A stretch of DNA of 64,000 bases, from contig RJMB01000006.1 of assembly GCA_003725585.1 (NCBI GenBank), forward strand, positions 124,001 to 188,000, in the 5' to 3' direction. How positions within the stretch are numbered: position 1 is the first letter of the stretch; each line of letters begins with the position of its first letter. This DNA is from Halostreptopolyspora alba. GTDB lineage: Bacteria > Actinomycetota > Actinomycetes > Streptosporangiales > Streptosporangiaceae. A model generated the notes under the pieces. The model saw only the letters and a list, made by a program, of their open reading frames with translations. It was not told where the DNA came from and did no database searches. Positions 34,254 to 42,957 of this stretch are shown piece by piece. Both the position numbers and the translations under genes were made by a program.

Positions 34254-34566
34254 GGCCGCACCGAGCACGGTCGACTCTACGTCCGGGTTTCGCGGAACGC
34301 CCCCGTCACGGGCGTGTACCTGTGAAAGCCCGCCGAACCCAAGGGGCGTCCGGTCGGGTCCGTGCTGGACGGGCTGCGCCAGCTGACCCCGCAGGGACTG
34401 GCGCTCGGTTCGGGGAGGGCGCGCCCGAGCCCGTTCCGGTCGTCACACCACCGGGCCGAGGTTCGACGAGGGGCAGCGCGCGGCCTTCACCGCCTGTGTC
34501 TCGCCCGGGCTCCATCTCGTGTGGGAGTCTCCCGGGACCGGCAAGACCCACGTGACCTCCCGAACT
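34254..34566 (+). pseudogene. Decayed AAA/superfamily I helicase fragment
   Basis: Three reading frames each hold a piece of one protein in the correct order. Frame 3 (34254-34410) reads RLYVRVSRNAPVTGVYL, a TGA at 34323, then KPAEPKGRPVGSVLDGLRQL. Frame 2 (about 34415-34455) reads EPVPVVTPPG. Frame 1 (about 34456-34566) reads FDEGQRAAFTACVSPGLHLV and then a Walker A loop, SPGTGKTHV. The pattern 'QxxAFxACxxPGLHLVWGPPGTGKT' is typical of actinobacterial AAA_11/helicase proteins. One nonsense codon and at least two frameshifts make it a clear pseudogene; nothing remains after the Walker A region. Confidence 0.6.
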
Positions 34567-34784
34567 GTGGGGAAGCGCTGGCGCTGTGGGCGAGCGTCCA
34601 CCCCATCGGTCTCCGCGGACCCGTAACCGAACTCCCCCTGTTCTCGGGGGCGCAGCTCTGGCCAGCGGAAACCACACAGTGTGATAATGATTCCACGCTT
34701 GCCACCGTGCCGCGACCACCGGCCCGCCGCGAGGAGCGTCGGCGCGCCGTGACACGGCCCCGGACCCGACCCAGGCAGGGCACA

Positions 34785-35396
34785 ATGATGCGGACCTGGC
34801 ACATCACGACCGTCGCGGCGGGTGCGGCGCTGTTCGCGTTTCTCGCCGCGGGACCGGGGGCGGCAGCGACGGCACGGGACACCGTGCCGGAGCTGCGGGC
34901 GGGAGGTGAGCCCGCGGCCTCGACCACCGAACAGGCGCGGGAGAAGTTGTCCTCAGCGGAGCGGGATCAGGAGGTGACCGAGGTCGACATCGCCGACTTC
35001 GGTGGGCTCTCGGGCGCGGACGAGGTGTTCGAGATACGGGTCAACGAAGCCTACATCGACGATGACGGCACGGTCACCGACGGCCTCGGGTCCTCCGAGA
35101 CCGCCCCCGAGGGCATGGACTACGCCGTGTTCAACATCCAGATCACCAACGTTTCGGACGCGCCCGCCGCGTGGGACGGTATGGACCACCTCGCCACCGG
35201 TGCCAGCGGGAAGACCTACGCGAACGACATCGAGGCGGAGTTCGCCGCCGCCGATGACTACTTCCCGGGCGAGACTCTCAACCCGGGTGCGTCGGTGGAG
35301 ACCGACGCCATCTTCGCGATCCCGCCGGGGGAGAACCTCGTGGAGGTCGAACTGAGATCCACGTTCGGGGTGGCACCGGTGACGCTGGCCCCGTGA
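34785..35396 (+). CDS. Secreted DUF4352-like protein
   Basis: A 203-residue protein with a Sec signal peptide (ITTVAAGAALFAFLAAGPGAAA, cleavage near residue 30) and no lipobox. The mature part has an acidic Glu/Ser-rich stretch and then an immunoglobulin-like DUF4352 domain (FEIRVNEAYI, DYAVFNIQITNVSDAPAAWDG, PGASVETDAIFAIPPG). Such domains are extracellular and often bind ligands or support cell-wall proteins; the role is unknown. Paired ATGs at 34785 and 34788; no strong ribosome site. A GATAAT -10-like box lies about 100 bases upstream. Confidence 0.75.
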   Translation: MMRTWHITTVAAGAALFAFLAAGPGAAATARDTVPELRAGGEPAASTTEQAREKLSSAERDQEVTEVDIADFGGLSGADEVFEIRVNEAYIDDDGTVTDGLGSSETAPEGMDYAVFNIQITNVSDAPAAWDGMDHLATGASGKTYANDIEAEFAAADDYFPGETLNPGASVETDAIFAIPPGENLVEVELRSTFGVAPVTLAP

Positions 35397-35425
35397 GGGA
35401 TGCCCCGCGCGGAGACGGGGCCAGC
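35384..35425 (+). terminator. Hairpin overlapping the stop of the DUF4352-like gene
   Basis: Arms GCTGGCCCCGT (35384-35394) and ACGGGGCCAGC (35415-35425) pair perfectly over 11 bp with a 20-base loop; the stop codon lies at the end of the first arm. Confidence 0.5.
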
Positions 35426-35573
35426 CCGCCCTCCCGGAATTCCGGTGGGGCTCTACCGGGGGCCCGGGAGGGGTTGGCCGGATGTCCCTCATCGATGGGT
35501 GCGGGTGTGTCCGGTGTGCTCGGGGGTCCTTTCTTCGTAGTGGGGGTGGGTGGAGGGGTGGGGGTGTTTGGCG

Positions 35574-35942
35574 TCAGTATTCTCTTTCGTCTCGGCGTTC
35601 GGGCCAGTTAATGACGGTGATGGTGACGAGCACGGTGGTGGGGATCGCGAGCATCAGCGCACGCGAGATCCGTTCGGCGCGTCGCATGTCGCATAGGTTG
35701 TGCACGCTATTGTAATCGTCGCTGTATTCTCTTCCGTTGTCCCATAGAGACAATCTGTCTTTCGAAACTCCAGAATAGGCTGGGGCCGTGCACTCAATCG
35801 CGTACTCATCGGCCGAGGATCCTGTTCCTGTCACTCCAATAAAAGGGGTGACAAGAAGGTAGATGACACCCGCTATTCCCGTTATCGAAATTAGGAGTGA
35901 AAGTTTCCATTTAAGCGCGCGCCTTTTGTTTATTTTGTTCAT
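35574..35942 (-). CDS. Small membrane protein with two helices, last gene of the WXG100-like module
   Basis: A 122-residue protein of unknown family. It has a basic N-terminus (MNKINKRRALKWK), a first transmembrane helix (about 14-36, LSLLISITGIAGVIYLLV), an extracytoplasmic loop with cysteines in AIECTAPAY and HNLCDMRR, and a second helix (about 93-112, ALMLAIPTTVLVTITVI). Its A+T content is much higher than that of the surrounding genes. It lies 28 bases after the large secreted-type protein and is probably co-transcribed; it could be an immunity or assembly factor (inference). Confidence 0.65.
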   Translation of the reverse strand: MNKINKRRALKWKLSLLISITGIAGVIYLLVTPFIGVTGTGSSADEYAIECTAPAYSGVSKDRLSLWDNGREYSDDYNSVHNLCDMRRAERISRALMLAIPTTVLVTITVINWPERRDEREY

Positions 35943-35970
35943 TGTTTTTCATGTTTAGGGTGGCGGGGAT

Positions 35971-38469
35971 TTATTTTTCGTGTGTAGGGTTGTACCGTTC
36001 AAGGTATTCCTTGTTTACTGTTGCAAGTTTATCATTTATGATTTCGTCACGAGTTCGCTCCCATTCGGTAAAGTAGTTATCTGCTAGTTCGGGGTGCCCG
36101 GCGGACTCCAAAAGGTCGTTTGCGTCTCCGACTCGGTCCTCGCGTACTCCGGTCGGAATGTCTTGGGAAATCCTCGCGAGCTCACCATTGTCGTTGAGGA
36201 AGTTCGCGCGGATACCCTCGCTCTCCTCGATCTTCCCTTCGGTTGCCTCAATGCTGTGAATGAGTTGCAACTGGATATCCAGTCGCGTGTTATTTACATT
36301 CGCCTCGCCAAGAGTCTCGTAGTTATCAAGGTGTCCTTCGAGGTAGTCGTGTTCGGGGGCCTTGCCGTCCCATAGCGAACCGGCGTATTCTTTGAGTGCT
36401 GTGCTCGCGCTACCTCCAACAATAGGGATGTTTCCCGCGCTCAGATCGATGAACATGTCCGTTCCGGTCTTGTGGATTCCTATCGAGTTTTCCTTGGCCT
36501 CTTTCTTCGTGCCATACGAGTCCAGTCCTTCGTGGTAAAGGGCGGTGTCGAACAGTCCGTGTACCCTTCCGACGTTCGACGCGGTCTCCTCCGGGTTCGC
36601 ATGACCGTTGAAATAGTCGTCCACCGACTCGATCTGGTGCATTTTTATGTCTTTGTACATGGTCTGGGCGGCCTCGTCGTCGCTCGCGGCGAGCTGCATG
36701 AACTTCAAGCGGGCGTCGATTGGTATCTGTAGGTATTCCTCGCCATCCTTGACCCGTGCTTCGTTGTCTCCGATCAAGAAGTCAAATTCATTTCCTCCAT
36801 CGCGTCCGAAGTCGTATATGTAACGGTTGAACACTTCTCCCATCGCCATGGAGACATTAGGGTTTGTTTTGCCCACGGAGTTGTCCTGGGTCAGGTCGCC
36901 GAAGGCGTCGGGATTCGTGGAGTGTTCGACCAGACCAAGAGTCGCGTATGCGGCCTTCTCGCGTACCTCTGGGTCTTCGGAGTTGGCGGCGTCCGGGATC
37001 CAGTCGATGAGCTTGCCCGCCGTTTCCCCCTGGTCCGGCCAGTCGTGACCGAAGATCCCCGCGATCGTTTTGGAAGGGTCACTTCCGCACCGCAAGCTCT
37101 CGTGCTCCCCAGCGAGGATCTGGTGGTTCGCGTCCTCGTTCCTGAGGCTGACGCCCAGCAGCGACTGCACGACCCCATCAGCATCCGGGAGCCACTTTAT
37201 GTTCCCATCGCCATAGGTTTCTTTGGGGTCGATACTTGTAATCCCCTCGTGCACCGGACGTCTGGGGTCCAGGCTGTTTTCGTGCAGTTCGTTTCCGATG
37301 GTGGTGGTGAGCCCGGCGGAGAACGCTGTTCCTCCTTCGATCTGGTCGCCTGTGGGGGAGATCAGGGCGCTGAGTTGTCTGAGTTCCGCGCCCCAGTCGT
37401 AATAGCGGTAGTACCGATCCTCTGTGGGATATACATCGGGACCCTCCACCACACGTTGCACGTCGGGTGGGAGGCGGTCGAGCGAACCACCGTTCTCCTC
37501 GTTCGACAGCGTGAGCAGGCCGCCGCCGAGAACGGATAGCACCTCCTGTCGCTCCTCGTTCGTCAGGTTGTCGTTTCGTGTCAGCCGGTCGGGAAGGTCG
37601 AGTGTTCCCCCGGGTAGCTTCTCGCTGTCCCCGTCGAATCCCCCGTAGAACTCTTCGAGGTATTTCAACTCCTCCCCGCTCAGCTCACCTCCGTTCGCGC
37701 GTTTGTCGAACCCGGCCATGTTGAGGTAGGCGAGCGCGGCGAGAATGTGGGGCGGGATGTCATCCCCCTCCTCCAGCGCGTCGGCCACCTTGGCGGCGTG
37801 TTGCCTGCCGCGCTCGCCGTCGAAGTCCACCGGGACGGGTTGTCCCACCCCCAGGACGCTGTATGCGGCCCATCCGATGGCGCCGGACTCGACAAGCTTT
37901 TTCACAACGAAGTCGTCCGGTCCTTTTTCGAGGTCACCGTTTATTTTGGAGGTTTGGTCCTCCAGCTTCTCGAGAGCCTCTTCGGCTTTCCTGTTCAGCT
38001 CGTTGAGCTTGTCCTGCTTGGCGGAGAGGTAGTTCTGCATCTCCGGGCTCACGCCCGGCTCCACCTCGCATTTGAGGTCGTTGGAGGTGCCGGAACTGTC
38101 CTCCGATGGCGGAGGAGGGTACTCGTCCCACTCCGCCTGCAGGTCGTCCAGCTTCTTCCGGAATTCCTTGACGTAGCCGGTCCACTCCCTGATGATCCCG
38201 GCCCCCACGACGCACCACATGGTCGCTTTCGCCCACAGGTCCGCGTCGTACTTCGCCTCGCTCCTGATGCTCTCCTGGACCATGTCCGTGAAGTGACTGG
38301 CCCCTCCGGTGAGAGTTCTCTCCACGTCACCGGAGTGGCCGGTCATCTCACCTATGATCGAGTAGAACCTGCTGGCGTCGGATTCGAGTTCCGATGTCTT
38401 GATCGACTTGTTGTCCCACTCGTCCCGGTCGAATCCCACGTTGGGCCACCTTTTCTTTTGTAGATTCAC
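35971..38469 (-). CDS. Large WXG100-associated protein, DUF6571/TPR-region-like
   Basis: An 832-residue protein without signal peptide or membrane helix. The N-terminal 130 residues form helices like ESX/WXG-type substrates (FYSIIGEMTGHSGDVERTL), followed by a coiled coil (about 145-185, LSAKQDKLNELNRKAEEALE). The middle (about 240-560) resembles the long actinobacterial proteins labelled DUF6571 or 'TPR repeat region-containing', with LGGGLLTLSNEENGG and LLGVSLRNEDANHQIL. The C-terminus is helical, with no toxin motif that I recognise. It is likely secreted by a type VII system encoded elsewhere. It follows the WXG100-like gene with a 42-base gap. Confidence 0.7.
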   Translation of the reverse strand: MNLQKKRWPNVGFDRDEWDNKSIKTSELESDASRFYSIIGEMTGHSGDVERTLTGGASHFTDMVQESIRSEAKYDADLWAKATMWCVVGAGIIREWTGYVKEFRKKLDDLQAEWDEYPPPPSEDSSGTSNDLKCEVEPGVSPEMQNYLSAKQDKLNELNRKAEEALEKLEDQTSKINGDLEKGPDDFVVKKLVESGAIGWAAYSVLGVGQPVPVDFDGERGRQHAAKVADALEEGDDIPPHILAALAYLNMAGFDKRANGGELSGEELKYLEEFYGGFDGDSEKLPGGTLDLPDRLTRNDNLTNEERQEVLSVLGGGLLTLSNEENGGSLDRLPPDVQRVVEGPDVYPTEDRYYRYYDWGAELRQLSALISPTGDQIEGGTAFSAGLTTTIGNELHENSLDPRRPVHEGITSIDPKETYGDGNIKWLPDADGVVQSLLGVSLRNEDANHQILAGEHESLRCGSDPSKTIAGIFGHDWPDQGETAGKLIDWIPDAANSEDPEVREKAAYATLGLVEHSTNPDAFGDLTQDNSVGKTNPNVSMAMGEVFNRYIYDFGRDGGNEFDFLIGDNEARVKDGEEYLQIPIDARLKFMQLAASDDEAAQTMYKDIKMHQIESVDDYFNGHANPEETASNVGRVHGLFDTALYHEGLDSYGTKKEAKENSIGIHKTGTDMFIDLSAGNIPIVGGSASTALKEYAGSLWDGKAPEHDYLEGHLDNYETLGEANVNNTRLDIQLQLIHSIEATEGKIEESEGIRANFLNDNGELARISQDIPTGVREDRVGDANDLLESAGHPELADNYFTEWERTRDEIINDKLATVNKEYLERYNPTHEK

Positions 38470-38511
38470 TCACACCCGGGAACGCCGACAGCACGCGAAG
38501 CGTCCGCGTTC

Positions 38512-38826
38512 TCAGCGGTATCCGTGCTCCTCGATCGCGAACTGGTTCTCCTCGTCCGTTCTGACAGCGGAGTCCGCCCCCGCGGACATGTTCCCGCCCA
38601 TCTGGGTTCCGTGGTCCTGGATCTCTGTCATCTTCTCCTTTCCGTCCTGCCCGAACTCGTCGAACCCCTTCAGTTTGAGTTTTCCTTTCCCCGAGTTGTC
38701 CAGGGCGTCCTCGCACGCGTCGAAGAACCTCTTCGATATCCCCTTGAAGTTCTCGGATATCTCGATGGTGTTCCGCCCCGCGCCGTGGGCCTCGTTGGGG
38801 TCGACCCCGACCTCGTTGTCACTCAT
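38512..38826 (-). CDS. WXG100-like small helical protein
   Basis: A 104-residue acidic protein predicted to be two helices with a turn, the size and layout of ESX partner proteins. A strict WxG is absent; the turn region contains ALDNSGKGKLKLKGFDEFGQ. In such families the small partner is encoded directly before the large one and is secreted with it. The C-terminal ENQFAIEEHGY may hold the YxxxD/E-like export signal (inference). First gene of a three-gene leftward unit. Confidence 0.65.
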   Translation of the reverse strand: MSDNEVGVDPNEAHGAGRNTIEISENFKGISKRFFDACEDALDNSGKGKLKLKGFDEFGQDGKEKMTEIQDHGTQMGGNMSAGADSAVRTDEENQFAIEEHGYR

Positions 38827-39146
38827 GTTTCGCTCACCTCGTCGTTTTCGGGTCGCGCGCCGCTACTCCGGGCGTGGGTGCCGGTGGGAACCCCGTTCCC
38901 GGTCAGCCGTGGCGGTGCCGGCTTGGAGCAGGGGGCGGGGCAACGTTGTGCGTGACGGAGTGGTTACGCTGAGTGCCCCGCGTCACTTTGCCGGATTCCG
39001 GCCGCGTGAATCACCCAGTGAGGGGAGATGTCCGATTCTGGTCACGGCGGCGCGACGGACGTCATATCCCGGTGACGGCCCAGTGGGAGGCTGAAGACGG
39101 GTGGCGGGCGTGCGCCAAAAGCCCACCCTCCCGAACCCCGGTGCGG
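38827..39146. other. Intergenic region of about 320 bases
   Basis: It lies upstream of the WXG100-like gene and downstream of the helicase gene. The part next to 38826 should hold the promoter of the WXG module. I see no RNA gene, repeat or convincing reading frame in it. Confidence 0.4.
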
Positions 39147-41339
39147 CTACACCGGAAGGAACGGGCTGGGCTCGCCGTGCCAGCTCACGTAGAGGGACTC
39201 GCGCGCCCGGGTGCAGGCGACATACAGCAGCGACCGTTGGGCGTCGATGTCGGCCTGGTGCTGGTTCTCGTCGAGCTCCGCGCTGGTCACACGGTCCAGC
39301 TGGGGGAGGGCCTCGGCCGTGGCGCCGAACACCGCCACGGCGCGGAACTCCAGCCCCTTGACGCCGTGCATGGTCGTCACCCGGACGCCGTGGGCGGGGT
39401 CGTTGACCGAGTGCTCGCGCGGGTTGAAGGTCGAGGCGGGCAGGGATCGGGCGCGCAGGTGCGCGGCCACGGCGTCCCGGAGCCGGTTGGTGCGGGTGGT
39501 GACGCAGATGTCGCCCGGTTCGATGCCCTCGGCCAGCCACCCGCGGACCCGCTCCGCCAGGGCGTCGAGCTCGGCGGGCTCGTCGGCCGTCCCCCTGAGC
39601 TCGGGAGGCGGGCCGCTCAGCACGGAACGCAGCGCCCCTTCTGGTTCCGGTTCGGACTCGCCGAGCTCGTCGACCCGCTGCCCCGCCATGATCCCGTCGG
39701 CCCAGGCGAGGATCTCCTTCGTGGTGCGGTAGTTGACCCGCAGCGGGTACGAGCGACCCACCACCCCGATCCCGAGCTGCCGGAAGGAGACCGTGCTGTC
39801 GTAGATGCGCTGTCGGTTGTCCCCGGAGATGAACATGTCGTTGGGACCCGGGGCCACGGCCGCGCGCAGCGTGCGCCACTGTGTCGGGTGCAGGTCCTGG
39901 GCCTCGTCCACGACCACGTTGGTGTAGGGCTTCTCGGCGCGTTCGTCGAGGATCCGGGCGGCCTCGACATGGGTCTCCTCGGCCGGGAGGTGCTTGCTCT
40001 GGCGCATCATGGCGCGGGCGTCACTGATCGCGTGCCAGACGGCTCTCCGCTGGTCGACCGTCAGCGGGATGCTGCGGCCACGGCGGGCGTCCGGATCGAG
40101 GTAGCCGTCCAGGGTGCTGATGCCCTGCGCCATGACCACGTGCCGGTACTCGGAGTGCAGGAAGTCGGGTGGCCACGGCAGTTCGTGACGGCTGCTGTAG
40201 TGGGCGAAGACGCCGCGGGTGTCCAGGCGCAGCCGGACATCGGGCCGCTCCTGTTTGACCAGGTCCATAGCGAGCTTGTCGGCGGTGACGACGTCGACGT
40301 CCTCGACCAGTTCGGTGGGCAGCAGCAGCGCCAGGTTCCGCCTGAGCGACTCCACCAGGGCGTTGGTGAAGCTGGTTAGCAGGATTCGGCCACCCAGCGG
40401 CAGGTGCTCGGCCAGGTGCTTCACCCTGTGCAGGGCGACGACGGTCTTGCCGGTGCCGGGACCGCCGGACACCTTGGCCGGACCGTTGAACCGTGGTCGG
40501 TAGGCCAACTCGCGTTGCTTGGGGTGCAGGTAGATGCGCCAGGCGTTGAACTCCCCGGCCAGCACGTCCTCGATCTCGCTGTCGTCGTTGACCACGATGA
40601 CGCGCTCGCGCGTGTGCCGGATCGCGGCGTCGTAGTCGTCGTGGGCGACGGCGCCCACGGTGGGCCGGCGGGGCGCGACGATCTCCGCGAGGACGCGATC
40701 CACCGAATGGCCCTCGGCGAGTGCCGAGAGGACCTCGTACTGGTCCTGCGGCAGGGCCGCCTGCCAGTCGCGCAGCTCGCGCATGCTGCTCAGGGAGCGG
40801 GAGAAGTCCAGGATCTCGGGGTCGATCCCCAGACGTCCCATCTCGCGGTCGCTCACGTGGTCGAACAGCCCGTCGGTGGAGACCGGGTCGGCACGCGCTT
40901 CGGCGGCATCGCTGCCGTCGCCGGGCTCTTCCGGCTCGTGCCGCGCCGCGGGTGTGGGGGGTGAGGTGTCGTCCTCGGTCTTCCCCAGCGCGGTGGCGTC
41001 GCGGCGCTCCAGGGTCCCCATGACCGAGTTGACGTCGTGGCGCTGGTCGCTGGCCCACTCCTCGGCACTCTCGCGGGGGAGCAGGTGCACCAGTAGGTAG
41101 GTCTCGCCGGACTCCGGCGCCAGCATCACCCCCGTCCAGGTGTCGCTGATCCGGAAGGTGCGGATGCGGGGGTCCTGGCCCGCGGGAAGCGCCTGGATCT
41201 GCAGGTCCGGGTGGGCGAGGAGGGCGTCGAGGGAGAGCTCACGGAACTTGCGGGTGGCGGCCTTCAGGCGTTCGCGCGTGGGCTGGTCGAGCTTCTCGTA
41301 CTGCGGCAGACACGTCGCGTCGATGGCCAGCTGGGGCAT
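39147..41339 (-). CDS. UvrD/Rep-family helicase with RelE/ParE-like N-terminal domain
   Basis: A 730-residue protein. Residues about 1-100 look like a RelE/ParE-type fold (YEKLDQPTRERLKAATRKF, RTFRISDTWTGVML), as in mRNA-interferase or plasmid-stability toxins. An acidic linker follows (about 120-160). The rest is a superfamily I helicase: Walker A SGGPGTGKTVV (about 291-301), Walker B VVVDEAQDL (about 475-483), motif IV-like YPLRVNYRTTKEI and motif V TTMHGVKGLEFRAV. It lacks the full 2B insertion of UvrD and is of the short DNA-helicase class. AAGGAGG precedes the ATG at 41339. Confidence 0.88.
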   Translation of the reverse strand: MPQLAIDATCLPQYEKLDQPTRERLKAATRKFRELSLDALLAHPDLQIQALPAGQDPRIRTFRISDTWTGVMLAPESGETYLLVHLLPRESAEEWASDQRHDVNSVMGTLERRDATALGKTEDDTSPPTPAARHEPEEPGDGSDAAEARADPVSTDGLFDHVSDREMGRLGIDPEILDFSRSLSSMRELRDWQAALPQDQYEVLSALAEGHSVDRVLAEIVAPRRPTVGAVAHDDYDAAIRHTRERVIVVNDDSEIEDVLAGEFNAWRIYLHPKQRELAYRPRFNGPAKVSGGPGTGKTVVALHRVKHLAEHLPLGGRILLTSFTNALVESLRRNLALLLPTELVEDVDVVTADKLAMDLVKQERPDVRLRLDTRGVFAHYSSRHELPWPPDFLHSEYRHVVMAQGISTLDGYLDPDARRGRSIPLTVDQRRAVWHAISDARAMMRQSKHLPAEETHVEAARILDERAEKPYTNVVVDEAQDLHPTQWRTLRAAVAPGPNDMFISGDNRQRIYDSTVSFRQLGIGVVGRSYPLRVNYRTTKEILAWADGIMAGQRVDELGESEPEPEGALRSVLSGPPPELRGTADEPAELDALAERVRGWLAEGIEPGDICVTTRTNRLRDAVAAHLRARSLPASTFNPREHSVNDPAHGVRVTTMHGVKGLEFRAVAVFGATAEALPQLDRVTSAELDENQHQADIDAQRSLLYVACTRARESLYVSWHGEPSPFLPV

Positions 41340-41407
41340 GAGCCTCCTTCGTGTCGCGCTCGCGTGACGTTCGGCGGCCGCACCTGCGCGTCTCTTGCAG
41401 CCCTTCC

Positions 41408-41435
41408 CTGTTGTTGTAACAGATGGTGACAACAG
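41408..41435. promoter_or_regulatory. Inverted repeat CTGTTGT-N14-ACAACAG
   Basis: The seven-base arms (41408-41414 and 41429-41435) overlap a smaller repeat CTGTT-N5-AACAG. The site lies 69 bases upstream of the helicase start in the gap between divergent genes. It is a possible operator; it does not match the actinobacterial LexA box GAAC-N4-GTTC. Confidence 0.3.
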
Positions 41436-41610
41436 TTCGACCGGAATCGGCCAATATTTGGTTATTTTCCGCTCGCCTTCGGGGGTGCGGATGTGCTACC
41501 CGGCATCCGGTCGGGTAGCCGCGCCCACAGAGCGGTGGGGGAATCAGGACTGCTCACCCGACGTTCCCGGCGCACGAGTGAAGCCAATCAGCACCGGAGA
41601 GTGAGACACC

Positions 41611-42528
41611 GTGAGGGCGATTGTGTACCGACAGTATGGCGGCCCCGAGACACTGGAGCTGGCGGAGGTGCCGGAGCCGAAGGTAGGCCCCGACTCCGTG
41701 CTGGTGGCGGTGCGCGCGGCCTCGGTCAACCCGGTTGACTGGAAGCTGCGCGAGGGCTACCTGGACGGCATGCTCGACACCTTCTTCCCGGCGACCCCGG
41801 GGTGGGACCTCGCCGGGGTAGTCGAGAGCACCGGCGTGTCAGTGCCCGAGTTCACCGCGGGTGACGAGGTCATCGGCTACGCCCGCAAGGACATCGTGCG
41901 CGATGGCACCTACGCCGAGAAGGTCGCGGCTCCCGTCCGCGCCCTCGCGCGCAAGCCGAGCAACCTCAGCTGGACCCAGGCGGCCGGGCTGCCGCTGGCC
42001 GGGCTCACCGCCTATCAGTCACTGCGCGCCCTGCGCCTCACCGCCGAGGACACCCTCGTGGTCCACGCCGCCGCGGGTGGTGTGGGTTCGCTCGCGGTGC
42101 AACTCGCGCGCGACACCGGCGCGCGGGTCATCGGCACCGCCTCCGAGCGTAACCACGACTACCTGCGTTCCCTGGGTGCCGAGCCGGTCAGCTACGGCGA
42201 GGGGTTGCCGGACCGGCTCCGGGAGGCGGGGCCGGTGACGGCGGCGTTCGACACGGTCGGCGGGGAGGCGGTGCGGGTGACACGGGAACTGGGTGTTCCC
42301 GCGGAGCGGATCGTCTCGGTCGCCGACCCCGGCGTACTCGAGTTCGGCGGCAGCTACGTGTTCGTCCGGCCCGATCCCGCCGACCTCGCGGCGCTGGTCG
42401 AGCTGGCCGAGGCGGGTCGGCTGACCGTGGAGGTGGCCGAGACCTTCCCGTTGGAGAAGGCCGCCGACGCGCAACGCCGCAGCGCCGAGGGACACACCCG
42501 GGGCAAGATCGCCATCGAGATCTCCTGA
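41611..42528 (+). CDS. NADP-dependent quinone oxidoreductase / zinc-free alcohol dehydrogenase-like protein
   Basis: A 305-residue medium-chain reductase of the quinone oxidoreductase branch. The start MRAIVYRQYGGPETLEL and the segment VRAASVNPVDWKLREG are typical. The NADPH-binding motif is AAAGGVGSLAVQLAR (about 151-165). The zinc-ligand cysteines of true alcohol dehydrogenases are absent, as in QOR/ARE-type enzymes, which reduce quinones or activated double bonds. The GTG start at 41611 follows GGAGAGTGAGA. It is transcribed alone and ends at a very strong terminator. Confidence 0.9.
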   Translation: MRAIVYRQYGGPETLELAEVPEPKVGPDSVLVAVRAASVNPVDWKLREGYLDGMLDTFFPATPGWDLAGVVESTGVSVPEFTAGDEVIGYARKDIVRDGTYAEKVAAPVRALARKPSNLSWTQAAGLPLAGLTAYQSLRALRLTAEDTLVVHAAAGGVGSLAVQLARDTGARVIGTASERNHDYLRSLGAEPVSYGEGLPDRLREAGPVTAAFDTVGGEAVRVTRELGVPAERIVSVADPGVLEFGGSYVFVRPDPADLAALVELAEAGRLTVEVAETFPLEKAADAQRRSAEGHTRGKIAIEIS

Positions 42529-42547
42529 GGCGTCGAGGTCTTCTGAG

Positions 42548-42597
42548 GCGCACGAGAACGGCCCGGCGGAGAACTCCGCCGGGCCGTTCTCGTGCGC
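42548..42597 (+). terminator. Very strong perfect hairpin after the quinone oxidoreductase
   Basis: A 24-bp perfect stem (42548-42571 with 42574-42597; arms begin GCGCACGAGAACGG) with an AA loop. It lies 19 bases after the stop codon. There is no T-tract, but the stem is long enough for intrinsic termination or mRNA 3'-end protection. Confidence 0.75.
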
Positions 42598-42957
42598 TCG
42601 CTCTGTCGCGCGGCCTCCGAGCCCGGTGTTCGGGCGACGCTCGCCGGGCATGCCGGGTAAAGGTGAGGCAGAGGTTGGCGGCCAGAGGTGCCCACGGGTG
42701 GTGTGGTCCGTCGAATGACGGGCGGCGCCCGCGGCGCCCGGCGACTCGAGAAGAGTGGAGGGCGAGGATGCTCCGAGAGCCCGCTGCCACGGCGGCCGGG
42801 TGTCCCACCCGTGCGCGGAACGCCGGGAGTGGGCGGTTCATACTGGCCCACGGGTGGACGGACGGGCTCGCCACCTCCAAGCATCGAGGTGGGCCGGGTG
42901 CGCCCCCGCTTACGCGCGCGTTCCGGGGCGTTGACAACAGCAGGGAGTGAGTGCCGT
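42598..42957 (+). other. Leader region of the STAND ATPase gene
   Basis: About 360 bases with no convincing gene. The frame of the STAND gene is open back to 42688, but the extra 90 residues are low-complexity Gly/Arg/Pro and lack family features. GGGAG about 10 bases before the ATG at 42958 supports that start. I see no other signal. Confidence 0.4.

Noticed and set aside
41408..41435. SOS (LexA) box upstream of the UvrD-type helicase
   Set aside because: The repeat CTGTTGT...ACAACAG does not fit the actinobacterial LexA consensus GAAC-N4-GTTC; kept only as a generic inverted repeat.
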